Shown here in pieces: positions 48,971 through 58,667 of a DNA stretch of 64,000 bases. Source of the stretch: Pisolithus tinctorius (Eukaryota; Basidiomycota; Agaricomycetes; Boletales; Pisolithaceae); NCBI GenBank assembly GCA_024663395.1, contig JANFAH010000020.1, forward strand, positions 930,001 to 994,000, read 5' to 3'. Both the position numbers and the translations under genes were made by a program. The notes beneath the pieces are model-generated. The model made no database searches and was not told the origin of the DNA. It worked only from the letters and a program-made list of their open reading frames with translations. Numbering within the stretch: position 1 is the first letter of the stretch; every line of letters starts with the position of its first letter.

Positions 48971-50359
48971 ATGCTCGGCCTCAAAATTCCGTGCCGAGGC
49001 TCGCCTGAAGCACCGAGCTTCTCTGGGCGCCCCGAGGACCTTCAAAGTTATTTTGATGACATAATCGACTTCTGTGATGGATTCAGCCTCTCGGACGGGC
49101 TCGCGCGCATCAAATTTGCGCTCAAATATGCGCCTTTCGAATCGGCGGACCTCTGGTCCCACTTCGTCAGTAGTAGTCAAGGAGATTGGGCTCGTTTTAC
49201 CTCGGAAATCACTCAGCAGTACCCAGAATTGGACGAAACGAGTCGAAGTCATGCCACCGAGCTTGCCAGCCTAAAGGTTGGATTTGCGAGTTCAGATGTC
49301 ATCTCAATGTCATCCCTAGGGCAATATTATCGCAATTTCCGTCGAATTTCGTTATCTCTCGAGAACCTACTGGGTCCGTTGCCCCACCTGGCCAGTATGT
49401 TCAAGTATGGGTTCCCTCCAGAGTTCAGGCGAGAGGTGCTTGAACACCATGACGCATCAGAATATTCTGTGCTCAGTCTAATGTCTACAGCTAAGGAGGT
49501 CCTGAGGTCGAGCGGCGGCCTCTGGAAGAGCTGCAAGGTCGACAGTTCGCGTGCGCAGCCACCACAAGCCTTGGACAGCCGTACACCCCGCCGTTCGTAT
49601 TCGTTCTGCTTCTTCTGCGGACTTTCGGGCCATATTCGGGCTGGTTGCCATTCATACAAGTCGTATTTAGCTTCGGGAAAGTGTCTACTCATAAACGGCC
49701 GTGTTGTTCTACCTACAGGACTGGAAATCCCGCGCGAAGTTGCCGGACAGACTCTGCGAGACCGTCTCGACAACTGGTCTTTGCTGACAAGCCAGCTCGA
49801 GGCTTGTACAGGCCCATCGCCCGCTCGCTCGCTTTCACCCACAGCCGCGCCCTCTCGAAGCATGTTCGACACACCATCGCGTGTACCCGCTCGAATGAGC
49901 ATTGTGTCTACTCAGTCCCTACCTACTCTCCAGCTCGAGCCAGCAGTACCCAACCTGCCAGCCATTCCATCTCGTCGCTCGTCGGCTGAGCGCTCTCGTA
50001 GCTCACCGCACGCGCAGCCACAGTCAAGGTGGCCGTGTGGCCGAGGCCGATCGCCCTCGCGTCCTCGTTCATGCTCGCGCTCGCAGACTCGAACGGGTTC
50101 GTACACACGTTCGAAAGATGATTTCATACCAGTCCAGTCATATACCCGCAGCTCGATGCGTTATCACCCTCGAAGGCGCTCATATTCATATTCGACCAAT
50201 AGCTCACTCCCTTCCTCGTCGTCGTTGTCGTCGTCATCGTCGTCCTCGCGCTCACACTCTCGCTCACACTCGAGGAAAGCGCATTCACACGCCCGCTTCA
50301 AGCCGAAGCGGTCGCGCAGCCACAGTCGCGCGCCCCGGCGCTCTCGAAGAGCGCGTTGA
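48971..50359 (+). CDS. Gag-like protein with CCHC zinc knuckle
   Basis: The ATG at 48971 gives about 462 aa. Residues 20-200 have the helical look of Ty3/Gypsy capsid proteins (FSGRPEDLQSYFDD near residue 18). A retroviral-type zinc knuckle, CFFCGLSGHIRAGC (C-x2-C-x4-H-x4-C), is near residue 213. The C-terminal 140 residues are Arg/Ser-rich with long Ser runs and Arg-Ser dipeptides, which could bind RNA. No stop codons or frameshifts interrupt it. It would coat the element's RNA in particles. No pol follows. Confidence 0.8.
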   Translation: MLGLKIPCRGSPEAPSFSGRPEDLQSYFDDIIDFCDGFSLSDGLARIKFALKYAPFESADLWSHFVSSSQGDWARFTSEITQQYPELDETSRSHATELASLKVGFASSDVISMSSLGQYYRNFRRISLSLENLLGPLPHLASMFKYGFPPEFRREVLEHHDASEYSVLSLMSTAKEVLRSSGGLWKSCKVDSSRAQPPQALDSRTPRRSYSFCFFCGLSGHIRAGCHSYKSYLASGKCLLINGRVVLPTGLEIPREVAGQTLRDRLDNWSLLTSQLEACTGPSPARSLSPTAAPSRSMFDTPSRVPARMSIVSTQSLPTLQLEPAVPNLPAIPSRRSSAERSRSSPHAQPQSRWPCGRGRSPSRPRSCSRSQTRTGSYTRSKDDFIPVQSYTRSSMRYHPRRRSYSYSTNSSLPSSSSLSSSSSSSRSHSRSHSRKAHSHARFKPKRSRSHSRAPRRSRRAR

Positions 50360-50659
50360 TACCGCGTGTCACACAAGTTCTGTTATGTTTTTCTTTTCTT
50401 TTCTTTTTTGCTTATAGATCTTGCAGTATCTAGTACAGATCTACCTACGTTGTTATGCGAAGTTTCCGGTACATTATACACATTTAGTTTTTCTTTTCTT
50501 TTGTTCTGTGTTTTACTGTTTTACCCTCCCCGGACTCGAGTTCCCCGCAAAACGCCAAGTAGCATCGCACCTAGCACCTTCCCGCGCTCTACACGACGCC
50601 TTCCATCTGCAGATACAGTTCCGGCAAGGCACGCTGTCGACGAGGCCACCATCGACACT

Positions 50660-51960
50660 GCTCGTCGCTCGTCAAGACAAATGCTGCCTCCCTCGTACCG
50701 AGCGCGTATCTCGCTCGTTATCGCGCCGTGCCTCTCGCTTTTTGGCAGGCTCGTACTACTCGACGTCAGCTCTCTGTCGGTACCAAGCTCGTTTGCATGC
50801 GCCCAGCCGTTCAGGAGATATTTGCATTTTTGTGGATAGGTCCATTCTCAGGGTCCTGTGGTCGTATCTCGCTTGTTTCCGCGTCGCGTCTCTCGCTTTT
50901 TTGGAGGATTGTTGTCCACGACGAATGCTCCATGTTGATGTCAGGATTGTTCTGATAGGTCCAGTAACTCCGGAGATATTTGCATTTTTGTGCGAAGGTC
51001 ATCCTCGAGGTCTTGCCACAGTAGCTCGCACGGTTCTGCGCCGTTCCTCTCGCTTTTCGGGTCGTTCATCCCTCTCGCCGATCCCTCCCTGGGGACACCT
51101 ACTTTGTAAAATTCCGCGCAACCGTTGTCGAGATATCGGCGTTTTCGTATCCAGAGGGTTTCGAGAGGGTTTCGCGTACAACTCGGGATCGGCTGATCCA
51201 ATCGGCGTATTTCCTCGTTCTCCCTGTTCGTCTACGGGTCCTCTACCGTCTACTGGAGTTTCGTGTTGATCGCCCCAGCCGTTGTTGTGCGAGTTGACCC
51301 CTTCTCCCCACCCTCGAAGTCCTCTCGTCGTATCTCGCGCACTCGGGCACCGTTCCTCTCGCTTTTCTGGCAGTCCATTCCCCTCGCGTAGCCCTTTATG
51401 GGGATGCCTCTTTTGTCAAATTCCGCGCAGACATCGTTGAGATATGCTCATTTTCGTGGTTAGAGGCACTTTCGGACGTCTTTGCGAATATCTTAGGCCC
51501 GCGTAGACGGATTCCCTCCATCTCTTTTTCAGCATGTTCGCTACATTCCCCTCCATCGTTACTGGCAGTTTTGCCGCATCCCGAGCATCCATCGTTGGTC
51601 TGCAGTGTTCCCTCTTCCGTCAACAACGCTGTATGCATGATAGCTCGCCCATTTCACTGCCGGACCTCTCGCTTTTCGGGGACTTTGTACTACCCGTCGA
51701 GGGCTTTCTGACGGTATATCGTACATCACACTCGCTACTGCCATTGTGGAGATGTGCGCCATTTTGTTGTTGCCGGTGCCTTAGGACAACTCTGCGAGTA
51801 TCTCGCCCGTTTCTCGAATGGATCTCTCGCTTTTCGGGATCCTGATGCTACTGTTCAACAGCTTCAGAGTGGTACCTTTTCTGTCGTCGTCGCTGCAGCA
51901 CTCATGGCTACATTTGGTTTTTGGTGGATGAGGGTACCCTTGGGCAGTTTTGTGGATATC
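50660..51960 (+). repeat. Degenerate tandem repeat, about 157 bp period, inside the LTR element
   Basis: The motif CTCTCGCTTTT(T/C)(T/G)GG recurs at about 50729, 50887, 51049, 51352, 51665 and 51822, and GAGATATTTGCATTTTTGTG or variants recur at 50815, 50972, 51129, 51440 and 51740. Spacings are 157-162 bp or about twice that. The units are diverged and non-coding. Confidence 0.75.
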
Positions 51961-51982
51961 TCAGGATCGGGCGCACAGGTTC

Positions 51983-52224
51983 AGTCAGCAGTAGTGCTAC
52001 TTGTGTATGGTTTTTTCCTAAAAAAAAAAAATAGACGAATTACCAGAGACGAGAGACAAGTTCAAGCAGGTCGTTTCCCTGCACCCAGACAGCCTCAGAA
52101 GCCTTCAGACAACAACCAGGATCCTTGCCTAGGCTATAGAAGCCCCTTTGGCTTACTCACTCCCCTCAGATATCCCTGCTTTACTCAGCTACTTCTACTC
52201 TCCCATAAATCTCATTTTCCTACA
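51983..52224 (+). repeat. 3' long terminal repeat, 5' part missing
   Basis: It matches 48505-48745 of the 5' LTR and ends at the same CCTACA. The first about 118 bp of the LTR are absent; instead the tandem repeat region abuts directly, so the 3' LTR has been deleted or rearranged internally. Confidence 0.8.
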
Positions 52225-52700
52225 CCGGTGCCAATGATCCGTGCCATTGTGATGAATATTGGGAAGAGGTTACCATCCTAAAGCGGGAGAATGCTGACAT
52301 GAGGCAGGAGATAGAAGTAACCCGTACTGAGCTTGCTGCTCTCCATCGGGTGGTAGATGCCATCCGTAATCACCTATTCCCGGCCCTAGACGTGCTTAAC
52401 CATCCTCTGGTCCCATTTCACACTACCTCCAACCCTACACCGGTACCTCACATGCCGGTCATGGTCGAACTTGGCACTGCCACCAGTGTTGTAGAGGTTC
52501 AATCATCCCAAAGCGGCTCAAGACAGGAGTCCACTGAACCCCCCCCAGCTTCATTCGAGGGAGGTGCTGGCTTGGAAGTACCTCCTTCGAATGTTGAACC
52601 TGTGCATGGACCTGCTGGAGGTCCGGCAATCTCTATTACTCTGCCACCACCAGCAGTTGGATCAGCGCCCGAACAGGAAGGTAGGATGGAGGTCAACTAA
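52225..52700 (+). pseudogene. 3' part of the gene split by the LTR retrotransposon
   Basis: Directly after the 3' LTR the frame continues with ANDPCHCDEYWEE and a coiled coil (NADMRQEIEVTRTELAALH), then a Pro/Ser-rich tail ending in a stop at 52698-52700. Its phase fits the exon that ends at 48386, so removing the element would give one open frame across the junction. Confidence 0.6.
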
Positions 52701-53189
52701 CATTAATGTACATGTCATTTCACAATCCATTCATGTTTTTTTGTCTTTGTACTTGTACTTTGTTAGCTGGAGCAATATATTCTATATTGTCAAAATGTGA
52801 TCTCCAGGAAGAAGTAGCTACTGCTGCTGGTAGTTGTTACTGTATGCTTCAGATACTGGAAAACCAATCTGGTATGGTGATGTCTGTACCAAGGCCATGG
52901 TGTGACAAGTGCTAAGGGCCAATGGAGTCATGGTTCACCTAGATGATTGAATGATGACTGGCTGGCATAACTCAATTGCTTTTGCTGTATAGCATGATGG
53001 TGGCTTTCATGGTATTGTTCTGGCTTCCTGGAGGCCGTAAGGCATTGAATTCACAGTTTAAATGTACTGGGTAGTTGGCTAGTCTTCTGGTCATTACCAG
53101 AGCCACCATTGTGGTAATACATGCATCTCTGGCATGGTACTGGTACCAGTACATACATACACTGTGGACCTGCTCCTGGGAGGTCAGGC
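52701..53189. other. Intergenic, nothing recognised
   Basis: Ordinary sequence between the split gene and the minisatellite, with a T-rich stretch near 52735. Confidence 0.5.
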
Positions 53190-54406
53190 AGGTCAGGCAT
53201 GGTATGGTATGATTTCTGGGTGGGCCTCCATGCCATTGGTGCCGGGACAGCTTGACTGATGGCCTCATGGCATTGGTGGATGTGCCGGAACTCCTTACAA
53301 TGCTGCTGTGACAGCCTGCATGATGGCCTCATGGAATTGGGGATGTGCCGGAACATATGGCATAGGTGCTGGCACGGCTTCCATGGTGTTGGTGTTGTGC
53401 CGGAACACATTATGATGGTGCCGGGATGGCTTGCATGATGGAGTCATGGAATTGGGGATATGCCGGAATACATGGAACCGGTGCCGGGCCAGCTTCCATG
53501 GCATTGGTGCTGTGCCAGAACACATTACAATGGCATGGGTTCTGGGATGGCTTCCACAGCATTGGTGTTGTGCCGGAACACATTACATTACAATGGTGCC
53601 GGAATGGCCTGCATGATGGCCCCATGGCATTGGGGATGTGCCGGCACTAATTGCAAAGGTTCCGGGATGGCTTGCATGATGGACCTATCACATTGGGGAT
53701 ATGCCAGAATACATAGAGCTGGTGCCGGGACGCCCTCCATGGCATTGGGGATGTGCCGGAACTCATTACAAAGGTGCCGGGATGGTTTGCATGATGGACC
53801 TGTGGCATTGGGGATATGCCGGAATACATGGAACTGGTGCCGGTACACATTACAATGGCGCCAGAATGGCCTGCACAATAGGCCTCATGGTATTTGGGAT
53901 GGCTGGAACATACGGCATTGGTTCCGGCACGGCTTCCATGGCATTGGTGTTGTGCTGGAACACATTCCAATGGTGCCGGGATGGCCTGCATGATGGCCCC
54001 ATGGCATTGGGGATGTGCTGGAACACATGGACCTGGTGCCGGTGCCAGCTTACAATACATCGGTGCCGGGACAGCTTCCATGATGGCCCCAAGGCAGTGG
54101 CGATGTGCCGGAGCACGTGGCATTATGCTGGTTCACATTAAATCAGTGCCGGCATGGACGGCTTCCATGGCATTAGTCCTGGGTTTGTGTTGGCCTGGAT
54201 CACATTGCTTTGGTGCTGGGACATGTTGGATGGCATTGGTATTGGGTCTGCCCACGTGGAATCGATCCCAGGACAGCCAGCATGGCATTGGTGTTGTGCC
54301 AGCCTGCATGGCATTGGTATTGGGCCTATTCGTATTGCATTGGCGTTGGCCCGGCTCGCATGGCATTCGTCCCAGGATGGCCTGCATGGCATTTGTGGTG
54401 GGCCGG
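53190..54406 (+). repeat. Minisatellite array (GTGCCGG / CATGGCATTGG units)
   Basis: Around twenty imperfect copies of a 50-64 bp unit, often alternating 64 and 50 bp (a dimer of about 115 bp). Typical blocks are GGGGATGTGCCGGAACACAT and GCCGGGATGGCTTGCATGAT. Units become more diverged after about 54120. Long open frames on both strands come from the repeat composition and are not called as genes. Confidence 0.85.
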
Positions 54407-56217
54407 TGTCACACACCAAAGGTGTTTGGTGAGGTGGACATGGATGTAGCTGATGAATGGAGATGAAGACCATAGCCCTCATGCAAAGAAGGACAGCCAG
54501 AAATGTCGGCAGTCATCCCTCGCACAAGAACGGGTTGTCAATGCCAAAGAAAAAGGAGGAAGCGAGTTAAGTGCCAACAAAGTTCTTAAGCACCCGTGTA
54601 CGGCATTCTGGTTTTTGATGTATCTCCACCAATTCTGCAGACACCGAAACCATTCCCACACTCGCTTGTAGTGCTCAGCCACGCGATCCTACCTTCCAAA
54701 ATTGGAAAGGATTTGCGCACTCCACACGTTTCTACAGCACTCCCTCCAAAAGACGCTCATTTCACTAATTCTTCTGATATGGCTGCCTCCACATCAGTCA
54801 TTTCGCTTGTCCCCTTTGCTAGGGACCATGGCTACATATATCTACCAGGAGTTCCTACTAGCTTCCGTCCTGAAGCATCCTGGTACATCCCACCCTTGTC
54901 TGCCCCCTCTCAGCCCATCCAGCTTGGACAGCATGTTCTTTTTGTCAGTATGACCTCTAGGAGGACATTCTTTGGTCGCCTCAGGTCTGTCATTCGCTTG
55001 GAAAGGTCTTATGTGGTTGTTTCAGTCTCTCCAGTCCAAGAAGCATATGGATCCTTCCTCCCTGCTCCCTGCAACGTCTTCATACCAGTCTCGTCCATCA
55101 TTCTTCCAAAATTGCGACAGCTACAGTATAATCTACTGTTCTCCACTCTCCCTGATTGCATCCATGACGAGTATGATGCACATCTTGCCTCCTTATTGCA
55201 AGATACAGCAGAAGACGCTCCCCCTTCATCCTCTCTTCCAACAGAGCCTCATTCATGAAGTTTTTATTTGCTTCACTGAGAGGACAGTAAGGGGGGGAAA
55301 GTTGCAATCCCTTATGCTCCTGTCACCCCACAGACCCCCAAAGCTTGACCCCTGTTGACATCTGACTCACCCTGTCCGCTTTTGGATGTACTATATCGGC
55401 ATCAGATCAGTGCTGCCTCTCTGTCATCCCACTTTGGCCCAGAAACGATCTCTTCGAGATGTGACATGCACAGCCTCCCCCTAATGCGATTCCAGTGCGC
55501 TTTCCCAGTTTCTGACATTACTTGACTCATACCTTGACATTCTGACTGTCTTTGACTCACCTATTGCCAATACTTACCAATCTTTTGCCCTTGCTTACTG
55601 ATTCTTTGCTTTTTGGCTTACTTATCCTTACCAATGCTCACCAATGCTTTCTAAGACGATTACCCACCGCTTACATTCCTTACTCATCAGTTACCAATCA
55701 CTTACCAAGTGTTTGCACCTTGTTTTCCATAGGCAACGCCCCTGTACTGTATATAAATCACTGTACTTAGGTAGCAAAAAAAAAAAGACATCAGAGAGCC
55801 CCTCTTGCTCGCATTTTATTATCATTCAGTAAATCACTCAGCAGCTTTGATAGTTGAGACTTTATTAAGGGTCTAACTATCGTCTACTTCGCTTATTCTC
55901 ATCTATCATTGATCTACTTCACCCCAAGTCCTCCCTGAGCTCAGTGAAGCTCAGGACATCGAATTAAGTCATCATCCACCCTTCTGTAGGCTGACAGCAG
56001 TCTACCCCATCGCTTCCTCTCGCATTCCTGCTCCTTCTTCGTCAGGAGCACCCCCAACCCTCAGCACTCATCTTTGGGTGTTGTAGTTCACAAAAAAACC
56101 CTCCCAAGGAACAGGTTCCACCATCTAGGTACCGCATAGGCACACCACCACTCGCTTTCATTGTCTTTTGTGTTGGTTTTGGTTGGTTTCCACCACTAAA
56201 CCTCACTTTGACTCACA
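54407..56217 (+). mobile_element. 1.81 kb TG...CA repeat, copy B (plus orientation)
   Basis: It begins TGTCACACACCAAAGGTG and ends TTTGACTCACA, nearly identical to the reverse complement of copy A (45422-47236). It shares the TATATAAAT box (55748) and the A-rich tract (55775-55786). It is flanked on the left by the minisatellite and on the right by a truncated minus-strand gene. It is probably a solo LTR or LTR-like element. Confidence 0.8.
54596..55258 (+). CDS. Open frame in repeat copy B, unknown product
   Basis: A 220-residue frame, colinear with the one in copy A and with seven residue differences. No domain is recognised. Confidence 0.35.
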   Translation: MYGILVFDVSPPILQTPKPFPHSLVVLSHAILPSKIGKDLRTPHVSTALPPKDAHFTNSSDMAASTSVISLVPFARDHGYIYLPGVPTSFRPEASWYIPPLSAPSQPIQLGQHVLFVSMTSRRTFFGRLRSVIRLERSYVVVSVSPVQEAYGSFLPAPCNVFIPVSSIILPKLRQLQYNLLFSTLPDCIHDEYDAHLASLLQDTAEDAPPSSSLPTEPHS

Positions 56218-56467
56218 GCGGACCATTCCCTACATAGATGTCAGGAACGGATATCATGGCTGCAATTTCACTTACCAGCTGGGCCCACACAAGCTGAGCC
56301 GCTTTGCGCCAGTGCGTACCGTCCCGGCTGCGAAGCCCTTTTAGTTCCTGCATTGTAACCCTGGCAGCCTCCTCGACCATCTGCTTGGCATTTTCAGCGG
56401 TGATGACTGGCTGGATGTTGTCAGTTGATTGTGCCAGGATGAAGGTGCTGGTGTTGGCGGTAGACAT
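56218..56467 (-). pseudogene. Gene fragment truncated by repeat copy B
   Basis: From an ATG at 56467 (MSTANTSTFILAQSTD) a minus-strand frame encodes about 80 helical residues (ENAKQMVEEAARVTMQELKG) and stops as soon as it enters the repeat at 56217. In the proposed inversion model its missing part could be the 5' portion of the split gene at 47237, which would then lie on the same strand. Confidence 0.5.
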
Positions 56468-56987
56468 AGTGCTGTTTAACCCTGGGTGTGCAGGTGGTGG
56501 GTGCTTGAGCAGTGTGGTGAATTCGCCAGCTAGCATACACCATTCAACAGGCTTACATAAGCACAATACAAATGCTCACTCCAGTGATGCTGTGATTTAC
56601 AATATTCAATGTACTGGTTTAACCATTGAACATATTTTGCTGGGAGTATTGTATGGCAGTTGACAGTCATTCCACTAAGTGCCCATTTACATTATGTATG
56701 CACTTGCACATCCTGCATGATGACTCGTGAAAAAATATTGTGTAATACAATCACCTTGTTTATAAGGTCACTCCAGCCCCAAAATGAGATGCTTTTTTCG
56801 ACATCCGTGCATCTGCCTGACAATTGACTCCACACGGCAAAACCCACCAGTCATGACTGGGTTCCGGTGTGGTAAACAAGGTGCCTGCTGGCGGTGCCGG
56901 CCATGTTCTAGTCTTATCACTGGTACCGAAATCATTCTCAAACATCAGTGTAATCCCCATGGCACCTACAATGTTTTGAACTTTCAT

Positions 56988-58174
56988 ATGGCTCCCAGAA
57001 ATGTTAGATTCAGTTCCGGCAGTCCAGATAAACTCCGTAAGTCAGCCGGTCCAAGGACCATTACTTCTAATGACTGTGCAGTAATTCTGTCACGCCATGA
57101 TATGCAGTGGCTCGCATCTCTCAATGAGGATGAGGAAATGCTTACTGAAGATGACCTGCCGGACACGCCATCATCCCCGTTACGTGAGCCACCTTTCGAG
57201 CTGTCCCCAGCTCAAACAACACGCACAACCAGACCGGAACCCTCCTTCCAGTCCCCTGGTTCGCCCAGATCACCTTTGATAGAGCCAGCATGGGAATCAT
57301 TTGCACCGTCTCCCTCCTCTAGCAGCCCATTGGTTGAGCCTCCTTGGGATTCCATATCAACACGCCTCTCTGACAGCACCCCATTACTTGAGCCGGCATG
57401 GGACAAATCACCACCACCTGTTTCCCTAGGTACTCCATTGCATGAGCCGCCTTGGGGGTCGCCCCCACCATTTCAGTCCCCACCGGTCAGTCCTTTACAA
57501 GAACCGGCATTTCAGTCGCCTGCTGCCACAAGATCATCAGCTCACATCTACCCAACTCAAGCAGCTGGCCAATCACCACGACCGCTCATCCTATTGCATG
57601 AGCCCCAATTTCGGTCCTTGACTGCCTCTGTGTCACCAGCCCATCGCAATCCTATCCCGGTTCCCAGCCCAACAACATTCACATCGCCCGGCAGCAATTT
57701 CCCCAGTCCTCATCAACCTATGGACCTTTCAGATGCTCCTGCATCATTCAGCTCCACATCGATACCGCTGGCTAGATCCCCATCGCCAGTTCCAATCCTG
57801 TTGTCGCATTCAGAGCTTTTCACAGTCTCCCAGGAGTTCGCCATACAGCCAGGAGTTGATACTCCACAAACCGAGCGTAAGTCCAGAAGTTCCTACACAA
57901 CCATAGCTAAACATGTCTACCAGTTCAAATGTCAAGGCGGATCTCCGGTATTGTGGCTAGGAGTGGGGCACGTCAGCCAGACATCAATGCCGCACACGAT
58001 GCCAATCTGATCACCGCATATAGGTATTATGCGAATACCCTGGTGGATGCAACCAGGGAGTGGTGATCACATGTTGAGCGGCATGCCATGCTTACCAGAT
58101 TCCGGCAACAGTTAGCAAATCTTGTGGAGGAAGAGCTGGCAGTTGTAGGCTACCGTCTTAAACCAGACCAGCTT
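56988..58174 (+). CDS. Pro/Ser-rich protein with repeated PLxEPxW motifs
   Basis: The ATG at 56988 (MAPRNVRFSSGSPDKL) is preferred over upstream starts because the N-terminus is basic and ordered. Between residues about 60 and 210 at least six motifs recur about every 20 residues: PLREPPF, PLIEPAW, PLVEPPW, PLLEPAW, PLHEPPW, PLQEPAF, and a weaker LLHEPQF. The frame runs to 58007; a probable intron joins a helical C-terminal part at about 57975-58174 (NLITAYRYYANTLVDATREW). A TGA at 58064-58066 interrupts that part, again where CGA could have been, so the gene may be inactive. No known domain. It neighbours the KDZ genes and may belong to that element. Confidence 0.5.
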
Positions 58175-58667
58175 TAATTTGTATATTTAACTCATTTCAA
58201 TGAACATTATGTTGAATGGAATTGGAGAAGTGCACAAATTGGCCATGATTGGATTGTGACAGTGGGTTACAGTACATGGTAGCTATGGGGCCGGTAATTC
58301 ACCAGCAATTCTTGCACTGTGCACTATATATGTTTGTCGCCAGTCTACGGGAAACCATTAGGTACTGGCCTCAATTCTACCTTCGCCTCCTCATTGTTGG
58401 AGTAGGATAATTATCATCTGGCTGCCATGGGGGCCTATGATTCCGCTCTGGGCAACGAGCCACACCATCCACTTCTGCTTGATCCAACAGTCTATCGTCC
58501 CTGTCCATCGCATGGCCTCTAGGCCTGGGATTCGAATTCCTACCCACCAGATCAACTCCTGACATAGATAAGCATGTGTAATTGTGTTATGGATGTATAC
58601 CTACCATCATTAGGTGATATGACTGTCTTATCATTCTGGGCTGCTGTAGAATGCTGTAATGAGAGGA
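58175..58667. other. Intergenic, nothing recognised
   Basis: Between the 3' ends of the plus-strand repeat-motif gene and the minus-strand KDZ-neighbour gene. No credible gene. Confidence 0.5.

Larger units (their letters stand above)
48387..52224 (+). mobile_element. Gag-only LTR retrotransposon, non-autonomous
   Basis: Direct repeats of about 240 bp (48505-48745 and 51983-52224) bound a 3.8 kb element. The 5' LTR runs 48387-48745 with TGTAGG...CCTACA ends. A primer-binding-type TGG begins two bases later, a gag frame with a CCHC knuckle follows, and then come about 1.3 kb of degenerate tandem repeats. There is no protease, reverse transcriptase or integrase, so it needs help in trans. The insertion interrupts the reading frame of the gene at 47237-52700; the flanks show an imperfect short target duplication (CCAG against CCGG). 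Confidence 0.85.

Noticed and set aside
53400..54150. Long open frames on both strands in the minisatellite, up to 177 residues
   Set aside because: They follow the repeat, exist in several frames at once, and encode repetitive Trp/His/Cys or Pro/His/Ala peptides. They are by-products of low stop-codon density.
53190..54406. CRISPR-like array
   Set aside because: Units are degenerate and directly adjoining, without constant repeats and unique spacers, and the genome is eukaryotic.
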